Source of the DNA: Caldilineaceae bacterium
GTDB taxonomy: Bacteria > Chloroflexota > Anaerolineae > Caldilineales > Caldilineaceae
NCBI GenBank assembly: GCA_019637645.1
Contig: JAHBVH010000036.1
Location: 21,315 to 85,314, forward strand
Reading direction: 5' to 3'
DNA length: 64,000 bases
Shown: positions 1 through 12,202 of the stretch, in pieces
Position numbering within the stretch: position 1 is the stretch's first letter
Layout: every line of letters starts with the position of its first letter
Position numbers and translations under genes: made by a program
The notes under the pieces: model-generated
What the model was told of the DNA's origin: nothing
Databases searched by the model: none
Seen by the model: the letters and a program-made list of their open reading frames with translations, nothing else

Positions 1-843
1 AATATTCAGGAGGTCCGCATTTTCCTGGTAGTAGGCGTAGCCAAAGAAGCCGATGGCATATTCACTGCCTTCCACACCTTGCACCAACACGTTATCATCT
101 TCGCTCAACTGGGTGCTGGGGGCGGCTAACAACGGTTCGGCGTTGTCTTCCAAAACTTCTTCGACAAAGTAATCGAAGGTGCCGCTGTCGGTGCCGGGGA
201 TGAAGCGTTGAATCGGCTCAGCCGGCCAGCTCGGATCAACATCGGACCAGTTGACTGCGGTAAAGATCTGGGCCAGTTGTTCTAGCGTCACATCGGTTGC
301 CCAGTCATTGGCTGGGTTGACCACAACGGCCAGTGCATCGGTGCCGACGCGGAATTCAATCGGCGTGCGGCCAATGGTGGCGCAGTTGGCGATTTCTTCT
401 TCGTTGATACCACGGCTGGCATTGGCAATGTCGGTCTCACCAGCCACACAGAAGCGCTCTAAACCAGCACCAGAACCGATGCTGTCAATGGTGATGTTTC
501 CGGCATAACCTTCATCGGTGAAACGCTCGGCAATGGCTTCAGAAAGCGGATAGACCGTGGAGCTACCAGCCACAATAATGTCGCCAGTCACTTCCAAGGG
601 ATTGACTTCGGGCAATTCTACCGTTTCGCCCGTTGCCGCGGTTTCGACGGTGGCGGTGGTGGTTTCGGTCGTGGTCGTCGTCTCGGTGCTGGTCACCGCT
701 TCGGTGGCAGCCACTTCTTCGGTAGCAGGCGCTTCGGTGGCCGTTGCTTCAACAACGGCGGCAGGCGCTGGGGCGGCTGGCGCACAGGCTGCCAACCAGA
801 AAACTAATACGAAAGGCACGAGTACGAATGCTATTCGGCGCAT
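1..843 (-). CDS. pstS: Phosphate ABC transporter substrate-binding lipoprotein PstS (3' end outside window)
   Basis: The frame is open from an ATG at 843 to the window edge (281 codons seen, C-terminus missing). A Shine-Dalgarno AAGGAG lies at 855-860. The N-terminus is a lipoprotein signal ending in LAAC (Cys20), followed by a Thr/Glu/Ala-rich linker to about residue 75. The binding domain then begins, with the PstS-type stretches AGSSTVYPLSEAIAERF and SIGSGAGLERFC. Family knowledge: PstS captures phosphate outside the membrane and hands it to PstCAB. Downstream pst genes would lie beyond position 1. The phoR and phoB genes next door and the TGTTAA repeats at 1118-1156 support phosphate rather than another anion, though a sulfate or molybdate binder is not formally excluded. 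Confidence 0.88.
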   Translation of the reverse strand, partial: MRRIAFVLVPFVLVFWLAACAPAAPAPAAVVEATATEAPATEEVAATEAVTSTETTTTTETTTATVETAATGETVELPEVNPLEVTGDIIVAGSSTVYPLSEAIAERFTDEGYAGNITIDSIGSGAGLERFCVAGETDIANASRGINEEEIANCATIGRTPIEFRVGTDALAVVVNPANDWATDVTLEQLAQIFTAVNWSDVDPSWPAEPIQRFIPGTDSGTFDYFVEEVLEDNAEPLLAAPSTQLSEDDNVLVQGVEGSEYAIGFFGYAYYQENADLLNI

Positions 844-1117
844 TTGAAATATTACTCCTTCAATTCATGAGTCATCGCGATTGTTAACAATAATCTTGAC
901 AAACTTTAATCTGGACTGTCAATCAAGTCGGTATCATGGACAATGTCTGGGAATCCTTTTTACCTACGTCTTTACCTACGTCAACTTGTCTTCAGTCGTT
1001 AGCTTTTACGACAATCCTACCATTCATTACATGCGTCATACGTGCGATAGAGTTAGCTGTTGTAGAGTTAGCTGAGAAGTCAGTCAAGCTGCTTCTATAG
1101 GTAGAATAACGAATCTT

Positions 1118-1156
1118 TGTTAACAAGCTGAGCGCTCATTGTTAATTGATTGTTAA
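1118..1156 (-). promoter_or_regulatory. Pho-box-like direct repeats upstream of pstS
   Basis: TGTTAA occurs at 1118-1123, 1140-1145 and 1151-1156, spaced 22 and 11 bp, so all three lie on the same helical face. Read on the pstS strand they are TTAACA repeats. PhoB/PhoP-type regulators bind 11-bp direct repeats. Together with the adjacent phoB and phoR genes this suggests a Pho operator, but it is an inference from spacing and context. Confidence 0.45.
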
Positions 1157-1355
1157 TAGCGGGTAAAACGATTTTAACAATAACCAGAAATGCGCCAATG
1201 CAAAGCTAGCGCTGACAGGCTTTGAGAGCCGATCAGCGCTGCGGGAATTGAGCAACGGTTATGGGGAAAGTTCGCTGAAAAAGCAAGCGCGGGAGCAAAC
1301 CGGAAGGGTAACGGCGGGAGCGGCAGCGGCCATTCGTAGCCTTATGCAATAGGGA

Positions 1356-3324
<1,969 letters not shown>

Positions 3325-3351
3325 GGATCAACTTGTTAACAAAGCGAGGCG

Positions 3352-3430
3352 TTATGCAGTTGGTTGGTACTACCCAAGCCCAGACAGACCTTCCAAACCC
3401 ATCTAGCCTTGTCCAAGTGCGTAGCTCCTA
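3352..3430. repeat. Dispersed palindromic element, degenerate copy
   Basis: Begins with TTATGCAGTT, has a decayed core around CAGACAGACCTTCCAAACC, and ends with CAAGTGCGTAGCTCCTA. It aligns along its length with the better-preserved copy at 22854-22937. Confidence 0.6.
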
Positions 3431-3446
3431 AGTATATACAGCTAAA

Positions 3447-3486
3447 TTAACAATGATCCATGAGAATTTTTAACATTTGGTTAACA
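3447..3486. promoter_or_regulatory. Pho-box-like repeats upstream of phoR
   Basis: TTAACA occurs at 3447-3452, 3470-3475 and 3481-3486, the last two 11 bp apart. These are the same hexamer and spacing as upstream of pstS, but on the opposite strand relative to the gene. A TTGTTAACAA palindrome at 3333-3342 lies just before the phoR start, and identical palindromes are at 881-890 and 1117-1126. This may allow autoregulation by PhoB; the assignment is inferred. Confidence 0.4.
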
Positions 3487-3497
3487 ATGCACCATAA

Positions 3498-3528
3498 CAA
3501 AAAGGCCAGCCTCGGCAAGGCCAGCCTT
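3498..3528 (-). terminator. Intrinsic terminator of phoB
   Basis: On the minus strand a 10-bp stem (AAGGCTGGCC with GGCTGGCCTT, including two G-U pairs in RNA) encloses a 7-nt loop and is followed by a T run. It lies 40 bp after the phoB stop codon. Confidence 0.75.
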
Positions 3529-3567
3529 CGCTTTGTCGATACCCCTAGGCCCCTATGCTATCGCGGC

Positions 3568-4302
3568 CTAGCCATCAAAACGATAGCCAATCCCCCGTAC
3601 CGTCACCAAACGGGTGGGGTTGGCCGCATCATCCTCAATCTTTTCGCGCAGCCAACGGACATGCACATCCACCGTGCGGCTGCCGCCATCATAATCCCAC
3701 CCCCAAACCCGCTCCAGAATCAAGTCGCGGCTGAGGACAATGCCCTTGTTACGCGCCATAAAAACCAAGAGATCAAACTCTTTGGGCTTGAGGTGAAATA
3801 CATTCTCCTGAAAGACGACTTCGCGCCGGCTCAGATCGATGACGAGATCCGTAAAGAGCAACCGTTCCAGGGGAAAATCCGCTTGGACCACCTCCTGTTG
3901 GCTAGCCGAAACTTCCTCGCGCACGAGGCGCACACGGCGCAGCAACGCTTTGACCCGTGCCACCAATTCGCGCATGCTAAAGGGCTTGGTCATATAATCA
4001 TCTGCGCCGACCTCCAAGCCCACGATCTTATCAATCTCATCAGCCTTGGCTGTTAGAAAGAGAATCGGCACACTCATTTCTTGGCGCAAAATCCGACAAA
4101 CTTCAAAGCCATCTAATCCGGGCAACATAATATCCAAGACCATTAGATCCGGAGTTTGTTGCCGCGCCAATTCCAGCGCCTTGACACCATCTTTGGCCGT
4201 ACTCACGCTGTAGCCTTGTTTGGTTAGATTATACTCCAACGTATCCAACAAAGCTGGCTCATCTTCTACTACAAGCACCTTTGGATTTACCATAGCTGTC
4301 AT
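3568..4302 (-). CDS. phoB: PhoB-like response regulator, OmpR family
   Basis: A 244-aa regulator with an N-terminal receiver domain: acidic pair E13/D14, phospho-acceptor D57 in VLDIMLPG, T84 and K106. A C-terminal winged helix carries the OmpR-type stretches LKPKEFDLL and [14 protein letters not shown], and GIGYRFDG ends the protein. Length and layout fit PhoB/PhoP. It would be phosphorylated by the PhoR-like kinase and activate phosphate-uptake genes such as pstS. The start at 4302 could also be the ATG at 4293, since the core begins at [10 protein letters not shown]. The two-component pair is clear; the phosphate specificity is inferred from neighbours. Confidence 0.87.
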   Translation of the reverse strand: MTAMVNPKVLVVEDEPALLDTLEYNLTKQGYSVSTAKDGVKALELARQQTPDLMVLDIMLPGLDGFEVCRILRQEMSVPILFLTAKADEIDKIVGLEVGADDYMTKPFSMRELVARVKALLRRVRLVREEVSASQQEVVQADFPLERLLFTDLVIDLSRREVVFQENVFHLKPKEFDLLVFMARNKGIVLSRDLILERVWGWDYDGGSRTVDVHVRWLREKIEDDAANPTRLVTVRGIGYRFDG

Positions 4303-4699
4303 GCGTTCTCAAATCCTTACCTACGCGTCGCCCCTTGCCAGCAAAGCCCCTCCACAGCGGCACTCTGCCCCAGAGCAACGCTATCCGATTTTCCGTTCAG
4401 CTACTCTCTACCTACAGCATGGACTCTATCGTGATCGGTGCAAGGGCATTATAGACGGGGGATCCAGCAGTGCCAAATTTACCAGGATCTGTTTACAAAT
4501 TTACCCATATTTTTTGTAAACGCCGCCAGCATGAGCAAGACTGACACGATCCGAATGAAGCTTATACCCCAACGTGGGTCGCTCGCCCCTGATCCCCTGC
4601 TGGCGAAAGCAAAGCTCGGTTTGCCCACAGTTGGGAGAATGATCAAGGGAGTGATAAGATGGGCAACCAGCAACGCCGTTCATTCCACAGGAGTTTATC
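4303..4699. other. Divergent intergenic region
   Basis: A 397-bp gap between divergent phoB and the amidohydrolase gene. It contains an inverted repeat, GTTTACAAA (4491-4499) with TTTGTAAAC (4513-4521), spaced 13 bp, which could be an operator. No gene is convincing here. Confidence 0.5.
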
Positions 4700-6091
4700 A
4701 TGACCATACGCCTGATTCAGCATGCCGAAACCCTCTTGACCATGGATAGCGAACGCCGCGAAATTCGCGATGGCGCAGTGGTGATCGAAGAGAACCAGAT
4801 CATTTGGGTTGGCCCCAGCACAGCCATACCAACTCACCTCGCCGAGCAAGCCACCGAGCGGATCAATGCCCAGGGGCGGTTGGTCATGCCTGGGCTGGTG
4901 AATACGCACCACCATTTCTACCAAACCTTAACACGCGTCATCCCTGCCGCGCAAGATGCGGTTCTTTTTGACTGGCTCAAAACCCTCTACCCCATTTGGG
5001 CCGAGCTAACCCCCGCTGATGTCCGGATCAGCACCCAACTTGCACTGACCGAGTTGTTGCTTAGCGGCTGTACCACCAGCAGCGACCATCACTATCTTTG
5101 GCCGAATGGCTCTCGGTTGGACGATCAGTTCGAAGCGGCGGCGCTGGTCGGTGTGCGCTTTCATGGGGCACGCGGTAGTATGAGCTTGGGTGAGAGCCAA
5201 GGCGGCCTTCCCCCGGATCGCGTTACAGAGAGCGAAGCCGCCATTCTCCACGACAGTCGGCGCGTCGTAGAAAGCTACCATGATGCCAGCCGCTTTGCCA
5301 TGCGCCGCGTCGTGCTGGCCCCCTGTAGCCCCTTTAGCGTCACCGCCGATCTCATGCGGGAGAGTGCGGCCTTGGCGCGCAGTTTTGGCCCGGCCCAGAA
5401 TGTTCACCTCCACACGCACTTGGCCGAAACCCAAGATGAAGAAGCCTTTTGTCTTGAACGCTTTGGTTATCGCCCCGGTGATTACGCCGAAATTTTGGAT
5501 TGGACGGGCGATGATGTGTGGCATGCCCACTGTGTCCACCTGAACGCCGCCGAGATTCAACAATTTGCCCACACCCACACCGGCGTGGCCCACTGCCCCA
5601 CGAGCAATATGCGCCTAGCCAGTGGCATTGCCCCCATTCGAGCCATGCTCGATGCCGGTGTCCCCGTCGGGTTGGGGGTGGACGGCAGCGCCAGCAATGA
5701 TAGCAGCCACATGTTGGCCGAAGCGCGCCAAGCCCTGCTCCTGCAACGTGTGTTAGGGAATCCTTTGGCGATGAAGGCGCGCGAAGCCTTGGCCTTGGCG
5801 ACGATTGGCGGGGCAGCAGTCTTGGGGCGAGACGACATTGGGGCCATTGCGCCGGGCATGGCTGCCGATATCATCGCGTTTGATCTTACCACCATCGATT
5901 ATGCGGGCGGAGCCGTGCATGATCCAGTGGCGGCGCTGGTCTTCTGTGCGCCCCAAAAGGTCGATTTTGTCATGGTCAATGGACGAATGTTGGTTAAGGC
6001 GGGGCAACTTCTGGGCCGCGAGCTGCCCGGATTAGCCGAAGAACACAATCGGGCGGCTCGTCAGTTGCTACAGAGGGCTGGGGTTGCGTGA
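4700..6091 (+). CDS. 8-oxoguanine deaminase-like amidohydrolase
   Basis: A 463-aa protein of the amidohydrolase superfamily (atrazine chlorohydrolase/8-oxoguanine deaminase branch). The metal-binding VNTHHHFYQTLTR motif starts near residue 67, HLHTHLAET and the HAHCVHL strand supply further ligands, and VDGSASNDSS carries the catalytic Asp. The stretches TTSSDHHYLWP and GARGSMSLGES match what I recall of 8-oxoguanine deaminases, which remove the 6-amino group's purine analogues and salvage oxidised guanine. An AGGAG ribosome site at 4688-4692 fixes the start. It is transcribed alone, divergent from phoB and convergent with the LysM gene. A different aminopurine or triazine substrate is possible. 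Confidence 0.8.
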   Translation: MTIRLIQHAETLLTMDSERREIRDGAVVIEENQIIWVGPSTAIPTHLAEQATERINAQGRLVMPGLVNTHHHFYQTLTRVIPAAQDAVLFDWLKTLYPIWAELTPADVRISTQLALTELLLSGCTTSSDHHYLWPNGSRLDDQFEAAALVGVRFHGARGSMSLGESQGGLPPDRVTESEAAILHDSRRVVESYHDASRFAMRRVVLAPCSPFSVTADLMRESAALARSFGPAQNVHLHTHLAETQDEEAFCLERFGYRPGDYAEILDWTGDDVWHAHCVHLNAAEIQQFAHTHTGVAHCPTSNMRLASGIAPIRAMLDAGVPVGLGVDGSASNDSSHMLAEARQALLLQRVLGNPLAMKAREALALATIGGAAVLGRDDIGAIAPGMAADIIAFDLTTIDYAGGAVHDPVAALVFCAPQKVDFVMVNGRMLVKAGQLLGRELPGLAEEHNRAARQLLQRAGVA

Positions 6092-6105
6092 TTGGTGGGA
6101 TGTGA

Positions 6106-6136
6106 GACCTGACAGGTTTTGCAAACCTGTCAGGTC
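6106..6136. repeat. Dispersed palindromic element, perfect core copy (likely bidirectional terminator)
   Basis: Two perfect 14-bp arms (GACCTGACAGGTTT and AAACCTGTCAGGTC) surround TGC. It lies between two converging genes, so it can serve as a terminator on either strand. The same core recurs at least seven more times in the window. Confidence 0.85.
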
Positions 6137-6165
6137 TTGTGTAACGTACGTGTGTTGCCCTAGAA

Positions 6166-7992
6166 CTACGGGATGATCAGTTGCTGACCGACGTAGATGA
6201 AGTTGACATTGGCAATGTTGTTGGCGGCGGCTAATGTGTTAACATCCACCCCATACAAATTGCAGATATAGCTCAGTGTCTCACCAGGCGCGACGGTGTG
6301 CGTACGGGCCGCTGGCGCAGGGGCGACGGGTTTCACGACGGCCGGTTTATCGGGGTCGATCGGCTGGACAGGTGCCACCGCAGCACAGCCTGGAATGTTG
6401 AGTTGCTGACCGACGTAGATGAGATTGGCGTTGCTAATACCATTGGCGGCCATAAGATCATAGATACTCACGCCATAACGTTGCGCAACCCAGCCCAAAA
6501 TATCTCCTGGCTGCACGATGTAGAGACAGGCGCTACCGCCTGGCCCTGGCTTTGGCCCCGAAGGTTGGGCGGGCTTGTCAGAGATACAACCGCGTAGGCT
6601 AATGGCATCCAAGTTCAGATCCATTTCCACCTCGCTCACGCCCCACTTCTTCCAGCCCCGAATAAAGAGGGTAATCTCCGAAGTTTGAGGGGTAAAGCGG
6701 ACCGTATAGGTACGAATACCACTGGGGCTGGTGCGGCTTTGAATCTCTCCAAAGTCGACTGTCGTCCAGTTGCTGACTTGCCCCCAATCCGTATTATGGC
6801 CGGGTAGGTAGCCCCACTGGGCTTCAAAGCGGTAGGGGTCATCTTCGTTGCCCACACCGCGTAGGATGCCTTTGATGGTCAGTTCATAGGACTGCCCAGG
6901 TTGTAGCCAGCCAATCCGCTGGTAGATCCCAGCATAGCGATCGGCATCAGCCGGATAGATCCCCTTACTGTTGATTTCGATCAACTGGGCATGGCTGCCT
7001 TCGGCAATGACGGGTGACCACTGGTCGTCATAGAAACCGTAATTGGCCGCGCCGCCATTGGTGAAATAGCCCCAACTCTTCCCCACATGACCACCGGCAA
7101 CGGCATTAAAGCCTTGTTCAAAGCCGCCATTGTAGATCAACTCCTGCATGCTGCAACTGCCGCCCGCCGCCGGTGCGGGTTGGGGTTGTCCTACAGCAGG
7201 GGCATCCGGCGCGGGGCCAGGGCCATAGGTAGGCTTACCATCATGCTGCGTATAGGGTGACGGGCCCGTCAGGGTAATCGTGTCAAAGTTGACATTAAGC
7301 TCTTCTTCCCCGATGCCCCATTTTTTCCAGACGCGGACATAGACTGTGAGATATTTATCTTGGGCCGTAATTTTGGTAGCGTACGCGCTAAAGCCACCAG
7401 GGGCTTCACGGGGATAGTAGCTGTCCCACCCTACGTCGGTCCAATTGGTGACTTTGGACCAATCGGCGTAATGACCGTTAGTCCAACCGACCTCGACGCG
7501 GTAGCGCCAGGGATCGCCGTCTAGAGAGGTAGTCCGAATCATGCCTTTGAGGTTCAGGGTATATTCGGCCCAATCGACAACCGCCACGGTTTGAAAAATG
7601 CCCGCATAGCGATCATGTTCTGGGGCGCTAATCCCTTTGGTGTTGATTTCAATCAGCTGGCTGTGGCTGCCATCGGCCACGGTTGAGGTCCATTGGTCGT
7701 CGTAGAAACCATAATTGGCCCCGCCGCCATTGGTGAAACATTGCCAACCAGCCCCTACCATGCCACAACCGGGTTGGTTGCCAAAGCCCCGCTCAAAGTC
7801 GCCATTCTCCAAAACATTGACATAGGAAGCGGCTAGGTGTCCAGGCGAAGCCGCTACAACGGCACTCATCACCACCATGACAACCAGACTGACATTGATC
7901 GACCGACGGATGCGCAGCGGACGTGTCGTCCACCATGAAAAAACGCGGCCCCGTTGTAACTGCTGAAGGGCATGCGCAATGGTTTCCTGCAT
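6166..7992 (-). CDS. Secreted protein with two repeated lectin-like modules and two LysM domains
   Basis: A 608-aa exported protein. The start at 7992 is chosen because AAGGAG lies seven bases upstream; a longer frame to 8037 has no ribosome site. A single hydrophobic segment near residues 32-50 fits a signal or anchor. Two copies of a roughly 190-residue module follow, each with NGxFExGF, TNGGxANYGFYDDQW, SHxQLIEINxKGI, DRYAGI and WKKWG motifs. Two C-terminal LysM repeats (VQPGDILGWVAQRYGVS and VAPGETLSYICNLYGVD) end the protein. LysM domains bind peptidoglycan or chitin, so it is likely held at the cell wall. The module resembles beta-sandwich carbohydrate-binding domains but I do not recognise its family. 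The same module is in the 31951-33162 protein. Confidence 0.8.
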   Translation of the reverse strand: MQETIAHALQQLQRGRVFSWWTTRPLRIRRSINVSLVVMVVMSAVVAASPGHLAASYVNVLENGDFERGFGNQPGCGMVGAGWQCFTNGGGANYGFYDDQWTSTVADGSHSQLIEINTKGISAPEHDRYAGIFQTVAVVDWAEYTLNLKGMIRTTSLDGDPWRYRVEVGWTNGHYADWSKVTNWTDVGWDSYYPREAPGGFSAYATKITAQDKYLTVYVRVWKKWGIGEEELNVNFDTITLTGPSPYTQHDGKPTYGPGPAPDAPAVGQPQPAPAAGGSCSMQELIYNGGFEQGFNAVAGGHVGKSWGYFTNGGAANYGFYDDQWSPVIAEGSHAQLIEINSKGIYPADADRYAGIYQRIGWLQPGQSYELTIKGILRGVGNEDDPYRFEAQWGYLPGHNTDWGQVSNWTTVDFGEIQSRTSPSGIRTYTVRFTPQTSEITLFIRGWKKWGVSEVEMDLNLDAISLRGCISDKPAQPSGPKPGPGGSACLYIVQPGDILGWVAQRYGVSIYDLMAANGISNANLIYVGQQLNIPGCAAVAPVQPIDPDKPAVVKPVAPAPAARTHTVAPGETLSYICNLYGVDVNTLAAANNIANVNFIYVGQQLIIP

Positions 7993-8522
7993 GAAGGCTT
8001 CTCCTTGGATGATGGCGGCATAGCCCAAGCTGAACAACCTTTACGCGGCCAACAAGAGCAAAGGGCACTGGTTCAAATGGGCCTACTGCCAGATGATTAC
8101 GCTGGTGCTCATGGATTAAAGTACCAGAGGATGAGAAATATGTACTTTTTACCGAATGAACAAGCTGCGCTGTTGAATGTACTGCTGAATCAACCTTTGG
8201 TTACTACCACAGGTGATATGCCAGCTCGTAATGGCGTACAAAGGTGATGCCCGGCTGGCCAAGATCAGTAAACGATCAGGCTCGTCCAGAGTACCTGATT
8301 TACTATCACAAGTCGCCGTTGTAAAGAAGATGAAACAGTGACAAGGTTCGCTGCCGCGATTATAGCACCCCACTTTTCAATCTGCAAGAGGCAGCTTTCG
8401 CGGTTTGATCTCGAACACGGTTCATCAACGAATCGACAAAGTGGCGAAAAAGGGCAAGCATTGCGTCAATCCTATGCGCAAAAAAGCGCATACGCAATAA
8501 ACGCATAGCAGCTACAAATTTA
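7993..8522. other. Non-coding gap between lysK and the LysM gene
   Basis: A 530-bp gap with the promoter region of the LysM gene and the 3' region of lysK. Apart from the hairpin at 8473-8492 I see no structured element and no convincing gene. Confidence 0.5.
8473..8492 (-). terminator. Hairpin after lysK, possible operon terminator
   Basis: TATGCGC, six A residues and GCGCATA form a 7-bp stem 30 bases after the lysK stop. The T run sits in the loop rather than after the stem, so termination is uncertain. Confidence 0.35.
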
Positions 8523-9731
8523 TCAGGAAATCGCCAAAAGATCCGGCAAATTACGTAGAGCTTGGGCTAGCACCTGGATAGCAGACCAATATTCAGTGAG
8601 ATTGACATGCTCTTGGGGCGTGTGATCGAGCGAACTATCCCCGGGACCATAGGCCAAGATCGGGCACTGCCAAGCGGGGCCGACAACATTCATATCGCTC
8701 GTGCCGCTTTTGACCACAAAGCTAGGTCGCGTTTCGGGGGCAATTTCCCGGATGGCGCTTAGGAACGAACGCACTAGAAAGTTGTTACGGTCGCCGCGCC
8801 AAGCTTGTTCATGGGCGTGGAAATAAAGCGAGAGGGTTGTTAGGGGTCCTTGCAATTCCACGCGGGTGGCCAGAGAAGGCGCGATCGGGGGCAACGGTTG
8901 GGGCGTATTGACCCGCTGTTGCGCCCATTGGAGCAGTTCCGTGGCAAAGCCAGCTGCATCAAACGCCAAGGGCAAGCGAATGCCAATTTGGCCCGTAATA
9001 TGATCATGCATAGCGGCATCGGTCGTCGTCTGCAAGGAACGCAAGCTCGGCAAGAGTTGATCAAAGGTCTTTTCACGCGTCTGGTTAAATTGAGTAGCAT
9101 AGGCATTGACCCAATTCCACAGATCAACCGCCACGGTCGCCACCCCAGCATCAGGCCCAGCCGTATGCGCCATGGGCTGACTCGCGGCAATTTCAATCAA
9201 CATCCGCCCTTTATAGCCCAGGGTGACCCGCTGCCAACTGCTAGGTTCGCCAATAATACAGGCGTGGGGGATGGGCTCAGTTGCCCCATCAAAACGGTCG
9301 CGGATAAAGCGCGCGCCTTTGCTGGTGGCGGCTTCTTCTTCAACCGCCCCGACCACCACCAAGCGGAGATCGTGCGCGGTGGCCCAAGCATCGCCAACCA
9401 GTGCCGCTGCAGCCACAAAGGTCGCCAAGGGGCCTTTGGCGTCCACCGAGCCACGTCCATAGAGCACCGCGCCATCCCCCTCGCCCACAATCTGAACAGG
9501 AATGTTGCCCGGAACTGTATCAATATGGCCCAGCAACACAATCGTCTGCTTGGCCGTGACAGGGCCGAGTTCCCCCACCGCGTTACCCGCGGCATCGACA
9601 TAGGCCCGTGCATAACCAAGTTGCCGCATCTGTTGCACCAACCATTGGCTCGCTGCGGCTTCTTGATAGGACAATGAGGGAATGGCAACTAAACCTTGTA
9701 ACAGATTGATGGCTTGGGTACGTTCAAGCAT
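8523..9731 (-). CDS. lysK: [LysW]-lysine hydrolase (M20 metallopeptidase)
   Basis: A 402-aa M20-family peptidase; the family motifs [21 protein letters not shown] and [15 protein letters not shown] carry the expected dinuclear-metal His/Asp and catalytic Glu residues. In the LysW pathway this enzyme releases free lysine from the carrier protein, the last step. It is the final gene of the lysine operon, 202 bp after lysJ. The canonical arginine enzyme ArgE is homologous, but the presence of lysW, lysX and lysZ in the same operon makes LysK the better call. Some LysK proteins also serve arginine synthesis; that cannot be decided here. Confidence 0.9.
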   Translation of the reverse strand: MLERTQAINLLQGLVAIPSLSYQEAAASQWLVQQMRQLGYARAYVDAAGNAVGELGPVTAKQTIVLLGHIDTVPGNIPVQIVGEGDGAVLYGRGSVDAKGPLATFVAAAALVGDAWATAHDLRLVVVGAVEEEAATSKGARFIRDRFDGATEPIPHACIIGEPSSWQRVTLGYKGRMLIEIAASQPMAHTAGPDAGVATVAVDLWNWVNAYATQFNQTREKTFDQLLPSLRSLQTTTDAAMHDHITGQIGIRLPLAFDAAGFATELLQWAQQRVNTPQPLPPIAPSLATRVELQGPLTTLSLYFHAHEQAWRGDRNNFLVRSFLSAIREIAPETRPSFVVKSGTSDMNVVGPAWQCPILAYGPGDSSLDHTPQEHVNLTEYWSAIQVLAQALRNLPDLLAIS

Positions 9732-9858
9732 GATCGCGTCGCTTCTAGGTGAAGAGTCAGGAAAGTAAAAAGGAGCTTCAATTTTTGATCCGCGAAGAAA
9801 CCGCTCAACACTTTGGGTCTTTTTTGGGTGTCTTCGTGGATCAAATGAGCGTAGAACT

Positions 9859-9928
9859 TATCCTGAAATTGGTTGTGGTTCCCGTCAAGCCTGCCGTAGC
9901 GCGAGGCGGTCACAGAAATTTCAGGATA
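9859..9928. repeat. Inverted repeat between lysJ and lysK
   Basis: TATCCTGAAATT (9859-9870) is the reverse complement of AATTTCAGGATA (9917-9928), with 46 bp between. It may be a small mobile-type repeat or an mRNA structure; function unknown. Confidence 0.5.
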
Positions 9929-9933
9929 GATAC

Positions 9934-11115
9934 TCAATGATCGGGTAGCACCGCGGCAATGGCCGCGACCCCGATCTCGGCTTCCGCTTCCGAGAGGGTT
10001 AGCGGGGGTAACAGCCGCAGGACATTGCTGCCTGCGGGAAGGGCCAAAACACCTTGTTCTTCCATCAACTGTTTGAGATAGGGCCCGACTTTTTCCCGCA
10101 ACTCGATGGCGATCATGAGCCCTAAGCCGCGCACTTCGCGCACGATCTCGCGGTCGCCAATGGTGGCGCGCAGCCGATTGAGCAGATACTCGCCCATGTG
10201 GGCGCTGCGTTCGATCAGCCCTTCTTCATGGTAGATTTGCAGCGCGGCCAAGCCAGCCGCACAGGCCAATGGGCCACCGCCAAAGGTGCTGCCATGCGCG
10301 CCAGGCGAAAGGGCGGCGTTGACCTGTGCCGTATAGGCAATTGCCCCCATGGGGAAACCACCGCCGATGCCTTTGGCAAGACAGAGCAGATCGGGCTGTA
10401 AGTCAAAGTGCTGGTGACCAAACCACTTGCCGGTGCGCCCAAAGCCGGTTTGGATCTCATCGAGCACCAGCAGCGCGCCCCGCTCATGGCATAGCTGTTG
10501 GGCGGCGCGCAAATAGTCGCCATCTCCCATATTGACTCCCCCCTCACCTTGGACGACTTCTAGGATCACCATGGCCGTTTGGTCTGTGATGGCAGCATCC
10601 AGCTTAGCGATGTTATTATAGGGCACATGGCTAACGTCCAGGAGCGGCTCAAAGGGTTTGCGATATTTGGGCTCCCAAGTGAGCGAAACCGCGCCAATGG
10701 TCCGGCCATGAAAGCCACGCATCGTCGCCACTAACCCCGTGCGACCGGTAGTGAGGCGGGCAAATTTAATAGCGCCATCCACCGCTTCGGCACCGCTATT
10801 CGCCAGAAAAACATGGGGCAGATGGGCTGGCAACACCTTAACAAGCTCAGCGCCAAAGCGCGCGCGCGTATCATTATAGAGAAAGTTGGGCAATGCAATC
10901 AATTCGTGCGCTTGGTTGGCTAAGGCCGCGCTCAGCTTGGGATGACAATGACCCAACATTGCAACCCCCTGGGCCGCCGTCAGATCCAAATAACGGCGGC
11001 CCGCAGTATCAACCAACCAAGCGCCTTCCCCCCGCACGATTACCGTCTCGCCGCGGCGTTGCGTCGTCCCACCCAAAATCGCTTCTTCCCGCTGGGCATA
11101 ATTTAGCTCAGTCAT
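9934..11115 (-). CDS. lysJ: [LysW]-aminoadipate semialdehyde aminotransferase
   Basis: A 393-aa class III PLP-dependent aminotransferase close to acetylornithine aminotransferases. The PLP lysine lies in [15 protein letters not shown], the cofactor Asp in [14 protein letters not shown], and the phosphate-binding [14 protein letters not shown] precedes them. It aminates the LysW-bound semialdehyde using glutamate. It lies between lysZ and lysK in the lysine operon. ArgD is the close paralogue and the enzyme could be bifunctional. The ribosome site before the start (AAAGAAAG) is weak. Confidence 0.9.
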   Translation of the reverse strand: MTELNYAQREEAILGGTTQRRGETVIVRGEGAWLVDTAGRRYLDLTAAQGVAMLGHCHPKLSAALANQAHELIALPNFLYNDTRARFGAELVKVLPAHLPHVFLANSGAEAVDGAIKFARLTTGRTGLVATMRGFHGRTIGAVSLTWEPKYRKPFEPLLDVSHVPYNNIAKLDAAITDQTAMVILEVVQGEGGVNMGDGDYLRAAQQLCHERGALLVLDEIQTGFGRTGKWFGHQHFDLQPDLLCLAKGIGGGFPMGAIAYTAQVNAALSPGAHGSTFGGGPLACAAGLAALQIYHEEGLIERSAHMGEYLLNRLRATIGDREIVREVRGLGLMIAIELREKVGPYLKQLMEEQGVLALPAGSNVLRLLPPLTLSEAEAEIGVAAIAAVLPDH

Positions 11116-11213
11116 GTGTACTTTCTTTCTTTGTAGAGATTGGCAACTGGAGATAGAGACTGAAGACTTATGCTGTCCTACTGTCCACTGCCCTACAGCC
11201 TCGCGCTCCCACC

Positions 11214-12017
11214 TCAGGCAATCTGCGTTCCGCCACCATTGAGCGCTTTGGTCACGGGCGCGTCAACGCGTCCATCGGCAAAAATGACCTTTTGGACCCC
11301 TTCGGCCAAGGCTTCGACGGCCCCCATGACCTTCTTTTTCATGCGGCCCTCGGCATATTGCATAAAGTCGTCAGCTTTGGCCCGGGGAATTTCCCGAATA
11401 AGCGAGGCTTCATCGGGGAAGTTGCGCAAGAGCCCTGGAACGTTGCTGAGGATCACCAGCGCTTCGGCATTTAACGCGGCGGCCACCATAGCCGCGGCTC
11501 GATCCCCGTCCACGTTGATCGCTTCGCCCGCGTCAGAAGCACCCGGCGGCGTTAGGATAGGGAAATAGCCATGGCTAGTTAATAACCGGAGCAGATCGAC
11601 GTTGACACGTTCCACCGTACCGGTCCAGTCATCCCGCAGGACAAGCCGTTTACCATTGACACGTACACGCAGCGTATCTTTGCGCTTTCCTTCAAAAATA
11701 CGCCCATCCAACCCACTCAAGCCCACGGCATTGACCCCCGCCGTCTGGAACTTTTCAACCCACATCTTGTTGAGTTGACCACAGTAGACCATCTCGAAAA
11801 TTTCCAACGTGCGCCGATCGGTGCGCCGACTCACATAGCCACTTTCGCTGGTGACAAACTCGGGCGGGTGGCCCAACGCTTCGGCCACCTCGTTGGTAGT
11901 TTCCGCACCACCATGGACGAGCAGCAAGTCGCGGCCCGCCGCACGCAACGCGGCAATATCACTCACAATGGCGTCGATATTGAGATCTTTACCACCGCCA
12001 ACTTTGATGACAATCAT
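11214..12017 (-). CDS. lysZ: [LysW]-aminoadipate kinase
   Basis: A 267-aa amino-acid kinase related to ArgB. It has the N-terminal [12 protein letters not shown] nucleotide loop, [18 protein letters not shown] for substrate binding and the [12 protein letters not shown] loop typical of the LysZ/ArgB group. It phosphorylates the LysW-linked aminoadipate side-chain carboxylate with ATP. AAAGGG precedes the start at a workable distance. It follows the methyltransferase gene after a 185-bp gap that holds an interrupted copy of the dispersed palindrome. Confidence 0.9.
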   Translation of the reverse strand: MIVIKVGGGKDLNIDAIVSDIAALRAAGRDLLLVHGGAETTNEVAEALGHPPEFVTSESGYVSRRTDRRTLEIFEMVYCGQLNKMWVEKFQTAGVNAVGLSGLDGRIFEGKRKDTLRVRVNGKRLVLRDDWTGTVERVNVDLLRLLTSHGYFPILTPPGASDAGEAINVDGDRAAAMVAAALNAEALVILSNVPGLLRNFPDEASLIREIPRAKADDFMQYAEGRMKKKVMGAVEALAEGVQKVIFADGRVDAPVTKALNGGGTQIA

Positions 12018-12069
12018 CGATCGTTACCCTTTTAGTTTTACTAAGCCTTACACATATAGGGATGACCAG

Positions 12070-12151
12070 AGACCTGACCGCGTCTTGCATACACGGTTGT
12101 GGGGACCACAGAGCCAACGGGATACACGGTTTGGCAAACCTGGTCAGGTCT
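12070..12151. repeat. Dispersed palindromic element with internal insertion
   Basis: AGACCTGACC (12070-12079) pairs with GGTCAGGTCT (12142-12151). The usual GGTTTGGCAAACC core is near the right arm. About 50 extra bases are inserted after the left arm. The flanking GATGACCAG and TGATGCAAGTACC match other copies. Confidence 0.6.
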
Positions 12152-12202
12152 GATGCAAGTACCTACCTTGTCAATCAGTTGTCTCTCTTCTATTTTCTAT
12201 CC